Source: Ignavibacteria bacterium (GTDB lineage Bacteria; Bacteroidota; Ignavibacteria; Ignavibacteriales; SURF-24). From it: a stretch of DNA of 64,000 nucleotides. The stretch spans positions 1 to 64,000 of the forward strand of contig JAAXKN010000007.1 in the NCBI GenBank assembly GCA_025612375.1. Reading direction: 5' to 3'. Positions 35,894-44,337 of this stretch are shown one piece after another. Each line of letters begins with the position of its first letter. The stretch's first letter is position 1. Position numbers and translations under genes: made by a program. The notes beneath the pieces are model-generated. The model was not told the origin of the DNA, made no database searches, and was given only the letters and a program-made list of their open reading frames with translations.

Positions 35894-36118
35894 TCACTTT
35901 TTGTTAAAGATAATTTTATAGAATGACTTATTCCCTGTTCTTCTTATCTTGTCCATCGCAAAGTAGGACTGCTCGAGCTTCAGATAAAAAGCAACGAGGT
36001 CCAGAGTCTTATCTATTACCGTATCTTCGTCGTGAGCCCAGCTTTCACATCCTTTAATTGTAGGAACTTCCGCCGTAAAGCCGTCATCGGTTTTGGTAAC
36101 TACCATTGTTAATGTCAT
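35894..36118 (-). CDS. HicB-like protein (solitary)
   Basis: This 74-residue protein matches the partial RNase H-like fold of HicB antitoxins: VTKTDDGFTAEVPTIKGCESWAHDEDTVIDKTLDLVAF, read in two parts as VTKTDDGFTAEVPTIKGC and ESWAHDEDTVIDKTLDLVAF. The C-terminal DNA-binding domain of full HicB proteins is absent. No HicA-like partner lies beside it, so it is not a complete toxin-antitoxin pair. The start shares one base with the deoC stop (TGATG). Its role in this metabolic operon is unknown. Confidence 0.72.
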   Translation of the reverse strand: MTLTMVVTKTDDGFTAEVPTIKGCESWAHDEDTVIDKTLDLVAFYLKLEQSYFAMDKIRRTGNKSFYKIIFNKK

Positions 36119-36987
36119 CAGTACCCGTCTTTCGTGGATTTTTCACCTGTAACAATCTTAACGCTGGCGCTTGCGCCTATTCTGTCTGCGCCGCTTTGAA
36201 TCATCGCCTCTGCATCTTCAAGCGTGCGTATGCCGCCTGAGGCCTTAACGCCAATGGCAGTACCTACAACGTAGCGCATAAGGGCTACATCGCCCACGGT
36301 TGCGCCGCCCTTGCTGAAGCCGGTTGAAGTCTTTACAAAATCGGCTTTGGCGCTCTTGCAGATTAAGCAGGCTCTTACCTTTTCCTCATCGCTCAGAAGA
36401 GCTGTTTCAAGGATCACCTTGCATACGGCATTATATTTTTTTGCCTCCAGCACTACCTGGTTAATATCGTTAAAGACGTACTCGTTATCACCCTGCTTCA
36501 GGCGTCCGACGTTCAGCACCATGTCAATTTCCTGCGCCCCGCTTTGAAGCGCCTGCTCGGCTTCAAATCTTTTTGTTTCTGTAGTTGTTGCTCCCAGAGG
36601 AAAGCCAATTACTGTGCATACCTTGACGCTCGTTCCTTTTAAGAGCTCTTTGCAAAGAGGAACAAACGAAGGGTTAACGCACACAGAGGCAAATGAATAT
36701 TCCCTTGCCTCCTGGCACAGTTTCTTTACCTCGTCGGTTGTGGCCTCAGGCTTCAGAAGAGTATGATCGATCATGCGGGCAAGGTTCTTGTCGCTTATCC
36801 CGCCGCCTACTCCCGGGCCCGCTGCAATTCTTTCAGCTCCCTGCTTGATAATGCTTTTAACTGCCGTCGGCTGGTCAATTACGTTCTTTTCCCAGCCGGC
36901 ACACGTGTTTCCCACACAATAAAAATCTCTTAGCGCTTTCTCAATAAAAACCTGTGAAACAACTTTATCTATTGTTGATGAATCCAT
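36118..36987 (-). CDS. deoC: Deoxyribose-phosphate aldolase with N-terminal extension
   Basis: DeoC splits 2-deoxyribose 5-phosphate into glyceraldehyde 3-phosphate and acetaldehyde in deoxynucleoside breakdown. The TIM-barrel core starts near residue 66 with [17 protein letters not shown] and contains the catalytic Asp (EIDMVLNVG), the Schiff-base lysine ([11 protein letters not shown]) and the second lysine ([10 protein letters not shown]). The first 64 residues (beginning [20 protein letters not shown]) are not part of the usual 220-residue enzyme. They hold a likely amphipathic helix, a Cys-containing linker and a second helix. The gene heads the operon deoC-hicB-trmH-aroA. Confidence 0.93.
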   Translation of the reverse strand: MDSSTIDKVVSQVFIEKALRDFYCVGNTCAGWEKNVIDQPTAVKSIIKQGAERIAAGPGVGGGISDKNLARMIDHTLLKPEATTDEVKKLCQEAREYSFASVCVNPSFVPLCKELLKGTSVKVCTVIGFPLGATTTETKRFEAEQALQSGAQEIDMVLNVGRLKQGDNEYVFNDINQVVLEAKKYNAVCKVILETALLSDEEKVRACLICKSAKADFVKTSTGFSKGGATVGDVALMRYVVGTAIGVKASGGIRTLEDAEAMIQSGADRIGASASVKIVTGEKSTKDGY

Positions 36988-37045
36988 TTTACCATTAAAA
37001 ATTTTATTTTATAAATATTTACTTGTATTCTTAAGAGGACAAATA

Positions 37046-37924
37046 TTAACTCTTGTTCCTCATTAAATATGCCTTGTAAGTGTTCTTTAGAAGCATTGCA
37101 ATTGTCATTGCGCCAACGCCTCCGGGAACGGGAGTTATATAAGATGACTTTGGAGCCACACTTTCAAAGTCCACGTCTCCCACAATCCTGTAGCCCTTGG
37201 GGCTGTCGTCAGGGACCCTGTTAATTCCGACGTCAACAACAACCACACCGTTTTTTACCATTTCGGCAGTAATGAAATTAGCCTTTCCGATTGCAGCAAT
37301 TAAAATGTCGGCCGATTTTGTGTACTGCGTGAGGTCTTTTGCCGCCGAGTGGCATACAGTTACAATGGCATTTGCATACGGCTTTTTCTGCAGCATAATG
37401 TTTGAAACCGGCTTTCCAACAATGTTGCTGCGCCCCACAACAACGACGTGCTTGCCTTTGGTTTCAATCTTGTAGTATTTAAGCAGTTCCTGAACGCCTG
37501 CCGGTGTGCAGGGATAGAGTGTGTCCTGTCCTATTACCAGCCTGCCGACGTTTATTGGGTGAAACCCGTCCACGTCCTTTTCAGGCAATATTGCATTTAT
37601 GACCTTATCCTCATTGATGTGCCCGGGCAAAGGAAGCTGCACCAGTATTCCGTCAAAGTCGTTGTTCCTGTTGTAGGAATCAATCATTTCAAGGAGCGCG
37701 TCTTCTGAAGTTGATTCGTCCAGCTTCTCAAGCTTTGAGACCATACCAACCTCACCAGAGGACTTGACCTTGCTTTTTACATAGCTCTGTGAAGCCGGGC
37801 TATCGCCCACAAGAATAGTCACGAGTCCCGGAACCCTCCGGCCTTCTTCTTTAAGGCGGGAAACATCTTTTTTAAGCTCTTCCTTGATCTCGGAAGCTAC
37901 TTTCTTTCCGTCAATTAAGTTCAT
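37046..37924 (-). CDS. folD: Methylenetetrahydrofolate dehydrogenase/cyclohydrolase
   Basis: FolD oxidises 5,10-methylene-tetrahydrofolate and hydrolyses the methenyl form, feeding purine and formyl-methionine synthesis. The 292-residue sequence has the catalytic YVKSKVKSSGEVG region (conserved Tyr and Lys), the substrate segment QLPLPGHINED, the VVVVGRSNIVGKPVSNIML dinucleotide-binding loop and the C-terminal PVPGGVGAMTIAMLL. Upstream, a TAnnTTTG promoter box lies 34-41 bases before the ATG. It precedes deoC by 58 bases and may share transcripts with that operon. Confidence 0.96.
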   Translation of the reverse strand: MNLIDGKKVASEIKEELKKDVSRLKEEGRRVPGLVTILVGDSPASQSYVKSKVKSSGEVGMVSKLEKLDESTSEDALLEMIDSYNRNNDFDGILVQLPLPGHINEDKVINAILPEKDVDGFHPINVGRLVIGQDTLYPCTPAGVQELLKYYKIETKGKHVVVVGRSNIVGKPVSNIMLQKKPYANAIVTVCHSAAKDLTQYTKSADILIAAIGKANFITAEMVKNGVVVVDVGINRVPDDSPKGYRIVGDVDFESVAPKSSYITPVPGGVGAMTIAMLLKNTYKAYLMRNKS

Positions 37925-37957
37925 AATGTTCTGGTCTGTTTATGAAATTTTTGTTTC

Positions 37958-37965
37958 AAATATAA
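37958..37965 (-). promoter_or_regulatory. folD: TAnnTTTG promoter box upstream of folD
   Basis: On the minus strand the sequence TATATTTG matches the -7 element of Bacteroidota-type promoters. It ends 34 bases before the folD start codon. The -33 TTG element is weak here, so the call is tentative. Confidence 0.5.
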
Positions 37966-37999
37966 AGATAATAAAAACGAATTGCACGTACTTATTCAC

Positions 38000-38989
38000 C
38001 TACCTAAGCGCCCCCTCCTGTGAGTAACGGCTCTTCAGGTAATCCAGAATAATTTTGTTTCCTATTATCTCAGCGGCAAAGGGATTGGAATTCTGCCACC
38101 CGGTTTTACCTAAGGTCCTGTACCTTTCCAGGCGGCGGAGCGTAATTTCGCAGAAGACGGGGTTGATATCAATTGTCGAGCAACGCCTTTCGGCTCTTTC
38201 CGAGGCCAGAAGTGTTGTGCCTGAATGTGAAAAGAAGTCAATTATTAGGTCACTTTTGCGGCTTCCGGAATGAATGATTCTTTCAATTGCCTTGAGCGGC
38301 TTCTGTGCGTAGCAGCCACTTACATTCTCCTCCATCCTGTAGAAAACCTGCTGTATGTCGATCCAGATGTTCCCGGCACGCGTGAAGCTGGACTTGCTTC
38401 TTTCCATGTTTTCTGTCACGCGTCCGTTTACCTTCTTGTAGTATCCCCTTACAACCTTCGGGATGCCCGTGTAAACGGCTTTTACGTTGAAATACGGATC
38501 ACCTTTTATGTAGTAAAGCAGTTCCTGCCTTACGGCCATCCAGTTCTTCTGTGTGCCGTAGCCTCTCTGATTGCGCATGCTTATAAAGCTCCGGCTTTCA
38601 AAATTTGTATCTTTCATCATTATGATGAATTCACCGAAGGGCTGGAAATGGTTTTTCTGATCGGCTCCAAGCCAGATATAGAGCGAAGAGTTGTCCTGCA
38701 GAAAGAGGTCCGTGTTATCGACCCAGTTTTTTGACCAGCTTACAAATTCCCCGGAGGTCATCTCCCCGAATGCAACCATGTTATAAGGCGGATCATGGAT
38801 TGCCATTACCGCCTTTTCACTTTCCATAAAAAGCTTAAGTGCCTCAATGTCTAAGGCATCGAGGCAGCCTATTTTATGCCTTCCTTTAGGATCGCACCAC
38901 ACTTCACCCGGTTTTATCCTGCAGTAAGGCAGAAGCATCCGGCAGAGTTCCTCATCCCTGTCCAGCCTGGGCAGAGTCATCTTTTCCAT
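38000..38989 (-). CDS. Orphan DNA methyltransferase (DPPY, beta-like motif order)
   Basis: This 329-residue protein is an S-adenosylmethionine-dependent DNA methyltransferase of the N6-adenine/N4-cytosine group. Its catalytic motif IV, DPPYN, is at residues 66-70, and the SAM-binding motif I lies later, at about residues 250-260, as in beta-class enzymes. Motif I reads DFFSHSGTT where DxFxGSGTT is usual, so the glycine is replaced by His. No restriction enzyme or specificity subunit lies beside it, so it is probably a solitary methylase. There is no sign of a recent transfer in the flanks. Confidence 0.85.
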   Translation of the reverse strand: MEKMTLPRLDRDEELCRMLLPYCRIKPGEVWCDPKGRHKIGCLDALDIEALKLFMESEKAVMAIHDPPYNMVAFGEMTSGEFVSWSKNWVDNTDLFLQDNSSLYIWLGADQKNHFQPFGEFIIMMKDTNFESRSFISMRNQRGYGTQKNWMAVRQELLYYIKGDPYFNVKAVYTGIPKVVRGYYKKVNGRVTENMERSKSSFTRAGNIWIDIQQVFYRMEENVSGCYAQKPLKAIERIIHSGSRKSDLIIDFFSHSGTTLLASERAERRCSTIDINPVFCEITLRRLERYRTLGKTGWQNSNPFAAEIIGNKIILDYLKSRYSQEGALR

Positions 38990-39073
38990 AACCTGATTCA
39001 GCCTGTCTATAGTTATTATTCAGCCCGACTTAGTAATTAATTCAGCGTATCTTAATCAATTTACTTAAAACAC

Positions 39074-39877
39074 TTATTCAGACTGTTTTACGAACTCCGG
39101 CAGCATAATCCTGCTTATTTCAACTGTTTTTCCCGTTTCTGAATCAATCTTCAGAAAAAGTCCGCAGAGATGGAGGTCATTTTCCGCGGTCTGGTATTTC
39201 TGCGGCGTCTGATAGAGGAAGCGGTTTATTGCGGCTTCGGTTTTCATGCCGATTACAGAGTCATAAGGCCCCGTCATCCCGACGTCGGTGATATAGCCTG
39301 TTCCCTTGGGCAGAATGCGTTCATCGGAGGTCTGTATGTGCGTGTGAGTCCCAACAAATCCGCTTATCTTCCCGTCAATATAGTTTGCCAGTGCAATTTT
39401 CTCTGCCGTTGCCTCGGCGTGAAAATCCACGATAATTACTTTCGTCTCCTGCTTTATTTTCTCAATTGCCCAGTCGGCCGTTCTGAACGGGCAGTCGATA
39501 GTAGCCATAAATGCACGTCCCTGCAGATTAAGCACCCCAATTTTCCCCTTTGGGGTGTCTGCAATATAGTACCCGCGTCCAAAAGTCCCTCTGGGATAAT
39601 TCTGGGGACGGATGTAACGCTCCTCTGTCTTAAGATAGTCCTGCGACTGGTGTTTATCCCAGGTATGGTTGCCCCCGGTAATTACGCCGGCACCCATCTC
39701 AAAAAGCGCTTTCCCCTCTTTATCCGTGCATCCTTTTCCGTCGGATGCATTCTCTCCGTTTATAATAATAAAATCAGCTTTGTATTTTTTTTCCAGTCCG
39801 GGCAGCCATGTTCTTACCATATCCATGCCCGGCTTTCCAATGATGTCGCCGATAAAAAGTATGTTAATAAGAGCCAT
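39074..39877 (-). CDS. YmdB-family metallophosphoesterase
   Basis: This 267-residue enzyme belongs to the YmdB/TIGR00282 group of calcineurin-like phosphoesterases; the Bacillus enzyme hydrolyses 2',3'-cyclic nucleotides and affects biofilm fate. The metal ligands are in FIGDIIGKPG, NGENASDGKG, TGGNHTWDK, FHAEATAEK and GTHTHIQT, so the metal centre is complete. There is no signal peptide. It forms a single-gene unit: upstream is a divergent gap holding the promoter of the DnaQ-UvrC fusion gene. Confidence 0.9.
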   Translation of the reverse strand: MALINILFIGDIIGKPGMDMVRTWLPGLEKKYKADFIIINGENASDGKGCTDKEGKALFEMGAGVITGGNHTWDKHQSQDYLKTEERYIRPQNYPRGTFGRGYYIADTPKGKIGVLNLQGRAFMATIDCPFRTADWAIEKIKQETKVIIVDFHAEATAEKIALANYIDGKISGFVGTHTHIQTSDERILPKGTGYITDVGMTGPYDSVIGMKTEAAINRFLYQTPQKYQTAENDLHLCGLFLKIDSETGKTVEISRIMLPEFVKQSE

Positions 39878-40044
39878 AATTCCAATATATTTGATTACAG
39901 AATAGTTGTTTTTCCTGCTTTTCCGCTAAATAAGAAAAGTTTAATAAGTTATAATACTAAATTTATTGCTGGGATTCCTGAAAATATTCGGATTTATTGA
40001 CCAGGACGCCTTAAATACTTTCGCGGGTATAAATAATTGTACAA

Positions 40045-40073
40045 TTTTGTATCGTCTTTAATTATTATATTTG
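40045..40073 (+). promoter_or_regulatory. TTG-N16-TAnnTTTG promoter before the DnaQ-UvrC gene
   Basis: TTTTG (40045-40049) and TATATTTG (40066-40073) are 16 bases apart, close to the TTG-N17-23-TAnnTTTG promoter of the Bacteroidota group. The second box contains the TTG that could be misread as a start codon. Transcription would begin near 40080, before the ATG at 40098, leaving a short leader. Confidence 0.6.
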
Positions 40074-40097
40074 AACCTAAAATTCAGATTTTTAGTG

Positions 40098-41810
40098 ATG
40101 TCGCCCAAAAACCTAACAGATATACCCTTTGAGAATGCAGAATTCTGCGTCGTTGACGTTGAAACTACAGGCATGAGCCCATCTACCTGCCGCATTATTG
40201 AAGTCGGTATGGTCAGGATCAGAAAGCTCAAGATAGTTGAGACTTACCAGACGTTTGTCAATCCCGGAATGGAAATACCGTATTTTATTACGACCCTGAC
40301 CGGAATTTCAAATTCCGACGTTTACGACGCCCCGTATTTTGACGAAATAGCCAACCGTGTCAAGGAATTCATGGACGACAGCATTTTAATCGGCCATAAC
40401 CTGCAGTTTGACGTTTCTTTCCTCAGGCGTGCCTTTGAGGACTGCGGAAGCGAAAAATTTGCCAATCCCCTTTTGTGCACGCTGAAGCTGGCAAGGAAGA
40501 TGTATCCCGAACTTTCCAGTAAGTCGCTCTCGTCAGTGATAAAACACCTTAAAATTCGCAATAAGAACGTCCACAGGGCACTTTCAGATGCCACGGCGAC
40601 TGGTAAGGTGCTCCTTAAGATGATAAAGGAACTGAAGGCAAAGGAAGGCTATAAAACCGCGGCGGAAATTATAGATTTCCAGAGCTCGCCTTTTAAGGAA
40701 CCGGACTACATGCTTACAAAGAAAAAGCTGGCCAGTGACGTTGCAAGGCTTCCCGATCTTCCGGGAGTATATTTCTTCAAGAACTCCAAAGAGGAAATTA
40801 TTTACGTCGGCAAGGCCAAAAGCCTGAAGACCAGGGTCAAGCACTATTTTTCAAGTACTGCCCCGTCAAAAAGCAGGAAGATAGTGCGTCAGGCCGAGCG
40901 CCTGGGCTTTATGACAACAAATTCCGAACTAACGGCGCTCATTGCCGAAAGCGAACTGATAAAGATTCATAACCCGGTTCATAATGTTCTCTTAAAGAAG
41001 TTCGGAAACAATTTTTTCCTTAAAGTGCTAAGGCAGGATGAGTACCCGAAGGTTGAGATGGCGCGCAGGTTTGATTTTGACGGGGATGATTATTTCGGTC
41101 CTTACACGAACAAGGACTCGGTTAAGAACATGGTGAAGCTTGTTCATAGCACTTTTCAGTTAAGGGAATGTTCCGACCGGGAGTTTAACAAGCACAGGGG
41201 CTGCTATCTTACACAGATCTACCGCTGCGTTGCCCCGTGCATGAAGGATTTTGACCCGGCTGAATACGAAAAAGAGCTGGATAAAGTATATGAATTCTTA
41301 TCAGGTAAGAACCAGTATGCCTTAGACAGCCTCATTGCAAAGATGAAGTATTTTTCAGAAAAGCAGAGGTTTGAGGAAGCCTCGGAGACTAGGGATTTAA
41401 TTAACCTCGTCCTGGCGCAGATCCACAAGACATCGATTTTATCTGAACCCGTAAACTCAACAAAGGTCCTGATCGAGGTAAGGACGACGGGCAAAAAGGA
41501 TTTTGTTCTGCTACTTTCGGGCAGGATATATATCAAAGATTACATTGTTGGAGACGATGACCATTTTGACGAAGCACTTGACGACTATTTTGACAACACT
41601 ATAAATTACCATATGGAAGCCGACAGGCGTGATTTGGACAAAATAAAAATTGCCCTAAACTGGCTCATCCGAAACAGGAACAATGTACGTGTATTTTACC
41701 TGAAAGACTTCCAGAGCAAACACGAGCTTTTCAAGCACATCCAGTCCGGCTTGACAGGCAAGATCAAGCGCCCCTCAAAAGGATACCAGCTGAAAGATTT
41801 CATGCAGTAA
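40098..41810 (+). CDS. DEDDh exonuclease-GIY-YIG (DnaQ-UvrC N-terminal) fusion
   Basis: This 570-residue protein joins two nuclease domains. Residues 14-180 are a DnaQ-type 3'-5' exonuclease (ExoI Asp20/Glu22 in FCVVDVETTG, ExoII GHNLQFDVSF, ExoIII HRALSDA). Residues 219-300 are a GIY-YIG nuclease as in UvrC (LPGVYFFKN, then IIYVGKAKSLKTRV). A UVR-like helix (about 413-434) is present, but the UvrC C-terminal RNase H-like domain and the helix-hairpin-helix part are absent. The combination recalls Cho-like proteins used in repair. The ATG was chosen since an upstream in-frame TTG lies in a promoter box. Confidence 0.86.
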   Translation: MSPKNLTDIPFENAEFCVVDVETTGMSPSTCRIIEVGMVRIRKLKIVETYQTFVNPGMEIPYFITTLTGISNSDVYDAPYFDEIANRVKEFMDDSILIGHNLQFDVSFLRRAFEDCGSEKFANPLLCTLKLARKMYPELSSKSLSSVIKHLKIRNKNVHRALSDATATGKVLLKMIKELKAKEGYKTAAEIIDFQSSPFKEPDYMLTKKKLASDVARLPDLPGVYFFKNSKEEIIYVGKAKSLKTRVKHYFSSTAPSKSRKIVRQAERLGFMTTNSELTALIAESELIKIHNPVHNVLLKKFGNNFFLKVLRQDEYPKVEMARRFDFDGDDYFGPYTNKDSVKNMVKLVHSTFQLRECSDREFNKHRGCYLTQIYRCVAPCMKDFDPAEYEKELDKVYEFLSGKNQYALDSLIAKMKYFSEKQRFEEASETRDLINLVLAQIHKTSILSEPVNSTKVLIEVRTTGKKDFVLLLSGRIYIKDYIVGDDDHFDEALDDYFDNTINYHMEADRRDLDKIKIALNWLIRNRNNVRVFYLKDFQSKHELFKHIQSGLTGKIKRPSKGYQLKDFMQ

Positions 41811-42222
41811 GCCCATTTTCCATTTAATTTTCCCCATAAAAGAGTCCTGGAAGGATCAGCCGCGGCTGATTTGTAGCCCGGCGGTGACAAACCCCCAAGG
41901 GGTGCCGGAACCCCGGGAACCAAATCCCCCACCACCCCGGAGCTCCGGAGGAGCGGAATATAATTAGGTGAATAATTGAGAAAAGACAACAGGCGTAGAA
42001 AAGACAATAGGCGTGGTGTCGTCTATTTACAAGTCGCCTCGTCCGAGGCTCTATGGGAATTTGGGGACCATTTTTTCCTACAGACAAGTTGCCTCTCCGA
42101 GGCTCTTTGGGAAATAAATTCCTTTCATCAGGGACAACAGACAATGAACTGTTAACGCAGTTTTTAAAATAGATGTGCCAGGCTTTGCCTGGCACGGGAA
42201 TCAATTGCAAATGTAAGAGGTT
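41811..42222. repeat. Gene-free mosaic of short palindromes (REP-like)
   Basis: This 412-bp gap between two unrelated genes has no credible gene. It holds a 16-bp perfect palindrome ATCAGCCGCGGCTGAT (41855-41870), ACCCCCAAGGGGT-type inverted repeats (41890s), GCTCC-GGA-GGAGC (41942-41954), two tandem 18-mers starting AAAAGACAA (41981-42016), two dispersed 30-31 base copies starting ACAAG and ending GGGAA with a GCCTC...GAGGC stem (42029-42059 and 42084-42113), and a final perfect hairpin. GC is higher than the surroundings in the first half. The look is that of REP-like interspersed elements common in Bacteroidota. No transposase lies beside it. Confidence 0.8.
42175..42195. terminator. Perfect hairpin downstream of htpG
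   Basis: GTGCCAGGC, a 3-base loop TTT, and GCCTGGCAC form a 9-bp stem. On the minus strand it lies 28 bases after the htpG stop and is followed by ATCTATTTT, a modest T-tract, so it could terminate htpG. It could equally be the end module of the REP-like mosaic. Confidence 0.55.
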
Positions 42223-44130
42223 TTATTTCTTTGCAGCCAGATGCCACTCGCTCGACTTTTCAAGGATGTCCTTGATGCGGTTTACAAGCTTGTGCGGATC
42301 ATTCAAGTAGCCTTCAAGAAGAAGTGAAGACTCATATAGCTGCTCTGTTACCTGCTTAATGTATTCATCTGAGGGATCCTGAGTGTATATCTTCAGCAGA
42401 TTCCTAATCAGCTTGTGATCCTTGTTGACTTCAAATACCTTCTTCGGAATGGAGGCGTCCTTGTTAACCATGTGCATTATCTTTTCCATCTGACTGGTCA
42501 TCTGCCCCGATGGATTTGCAAGAACTGAGGGGCTTTCACTCAGCCTTTCTGACACCCTGACCTCTGTTACACGGTCACCTAAAATTTCCTTCATGTACTT
42601 TAAGAGATCCTGGAACTTCTTGTCTTCACCTTCGGTAAGCGGCTCTTGCACCGTTTCCTTGCTTTCTTTATTCTCAAACTTCTCAAGCTCTTTGGGATCT
42701 GCGTGCTCAACAGACTTCAATGAAAAGTCCTTGTATTTGTAAAGCGAATCCATGACAAATTCATCAATCGGATCATAAAGGTAAAGCACCTCAAGCCCCT
42801 TGTTCTTAAAGATCTCCAGGTGCGGATCGGCACTTATGGCTTCCCTTGAAGCTCCCGATGCATAATAGATTTCCTTCTGACCGGGTTTCATTCGGGCCGC
42901 ATAATCCGCAAGTGAGATCAGTTCGTCCGCATCCTTGCATGCTGAAGAGTTAAATCTTAATAGCTCGGCAAACTTCTCACGGTTAGAGTAGTCGCTGTAG
43001 CCCAAACGGAAAATCTTGCTGTGCTCTTTCCAGAACTGGTTGTATTTTTCCACATCATCTTTTGCCATCTTGCTTAAGTGAGTGAGCACCTGTCCTGTTA
43101 TGCTCGTGGAGATTTTATTAAATATTACGTTCTCCTGCAGAGTCTCCCTTGAAATGTTAAGCGGAAGATCCTCGCTGTCTACAACACCCTTTACAAACCC
43201 GAGGTACTCAGGAAGTATGTCTTTATTCTGATGCTGGATCATTACGCGCCTTACATAAAGATCCAGACCGTACTCGTGACGGCTGAAGCCGAAGAGATCC
43301 ATATTCTTCTTCGGAATATAAAGAAGGCTGTTAAACTGGATCGGGGCGTCAACCGATGTATGGATTATATCCAGCGGCTCCTCAACGTCGTAGCTTAAGT
43401 ATTTATAGAACTCATTATACTGCTCTTTTGTAACCGATGACTTCGGCTCCCTCCAGATGGCAGTCAGTGTATTTATTCTTTCTTTTTCAAGATAGATCGG
43501 GAAAGTGATGAAGTTGGAGTGCGTTTTAATAATCGTTTCCAGGCGGTACTTCTCTGCAAACTCATATGCGTCTTCCCTTAAGTGAATTTCAATTGTTGTG
43601 CCGCGCTTTAAGTCCTCATCTATCTGCTCAATGTCATATGATCCAAGCCCGTCGGAGGTCCACTTCATTGCGGGCTCACCCGGCTTAAATGACTTTGTCT
43701 TTAATTCGACTTCTGAGGCCACCATAAAAACTGAATAAAACCCAACGCCGAACTTACCTATGATGTTCGATACGTCCTTATTTGCGTCAGTTACTTTCTT
43801 TAAGAACTCAGCCGAACCGGAGCGGGCAATTGTGCCTATATTGCTTATAATTTCTTCTTTTGTCATGCCAATTCCGGTATCGGAAATGGTGATGGTGTGT
43901 TTATCCTTGTCAAAAGAGATATTAATCTCCAGCGGAAGATCGCTGTCCTGAACGTCTGTTCCTGAAATCGACTCGAACCTCAGCTTGTCAAGTGCATCCG
44001 ATGCGTTCGAAATAAGCTCCCTCAGGAAAATATCCCTGTTTGTATACAAAGAATGCACAAGAATATTTAATAGCTGCTTTACCTCTGCCTTAAATTCATA
44101 GTGATTAGCTGCCGTATTTTCAACTGCCAT
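42223..44130 (-). CDS. htpG: Chaperone HtpG (Hsp90)
   Basis: HtpG is the bacterial Hsp90, an ATP-driven dimeric chaperone of the cytoplasm. The 635-residue sequence has the N-terminal GHKL ATPase domain (ELISNASDALDKLR, DTGIGMTKEE, GKFGVGFYSVFM), a middle client domain (residues 240-500) and a C-terminal dimerisation domain. The charged linker of eukaryotic Hsp90 is absent and the C-terminal MEEVD is missing, as expected. An AAGGAGGT ribosome binding site precedes the ATG; translation is probably strong. Confidence 0.97.
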   Translation of the reverse strand: MAVENTAANHYEFKAEVKQLLNILVHSLYTNRDIFLRELISNASDALDKLRFESISGTDVQDSDLPLEINISFDKDKHTITISDTGIGMTKEEIISNIGTIARSGSAEFLKKVTDANKDVSNIIGKFGVGFYSVFMVASEVELKTKSFKPGEPAMKWTSDGLGSYDIEQIDEDLKRGTTIEIHLREDAYEFAEKYRLETIIKTHSNFITFPIYLEKERINTLTAIWREPKSSVTKEQYNEFYKYLSYDVEEPLDIIHTSVDAPIQFNSLLYIPKKNMDLFGFSRHEYGLDLYVRRVMIQHQNKDILPEYLGFVKGVVDSEDLPLNISRETLQENVIFNKISTSITGQVLTHLSKMAKDDVEKYNQFWKEHSKIFRLGYSDYSNREKFAELLRFNSSACKDADELISLADYAARMKPGQKEIYYASGASREAISADPHLEIFKNKGLEVLYLYDPIDEFVMDSLYKYKDFSLKSVEHADPKELEKFENKESKETVQEPLTEGEDKKFQDLLKYMKEILGDRVTEVRVSERLSESPSVLANPSGQMTSQMEKIMHMVNKDASIPKKVFEVNKDHKLIRNLLKIYTQDPSDEYIKQVTEQLYESSLLLEGYLNDPHKLVNRIKDILEKSSEWHLAAKK

Positions 44131-44337
44131 TTTTTACTTACCTCCTTTTAGTATAAATGTAAGATATTTTGTGCAATATTTTTTAAACATACAAAATTTT
44201 CTGTTTCTTTTTCAATTTGCTGAAACAGGATATGCTGATCGATATTGGCCAATCTGTAAGCTTATTTGGTATAACAGATAAAGCCAAAAAAAACGAAGGT
44301 TACATAGATAATGATACTGGTATAAGAAAGCCTGCTC

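Noticed and set aside
35894-36118. Complete HicAB toxin-antitoxin module
   Set aside because: Only a short HicB-like protein is present; no HicA gene lies on either side.
39170-40000. 276-codon plus-strand reading frame opposite the YmdB-type gene
   Set aside because: It lies antisense to a well-supported enzyme with all metal motifs, and its translation has no family pattern.
40071-40097. TTG start adding nine residues to the DnaQ-UvrC fusion
   Set aside because: That TTG is part of the TATATTTG promoter box; the ATG at 40098 lies downstream of the likely transcription start.
41824-42210. 128- and 103-codon minus-strand frames in the gap before htpG
   Set aside because: They read through palindromic repeats, have Pro/Gly/Arg-rich translations and no start signals; the region is better explained as a repeat mosaic.
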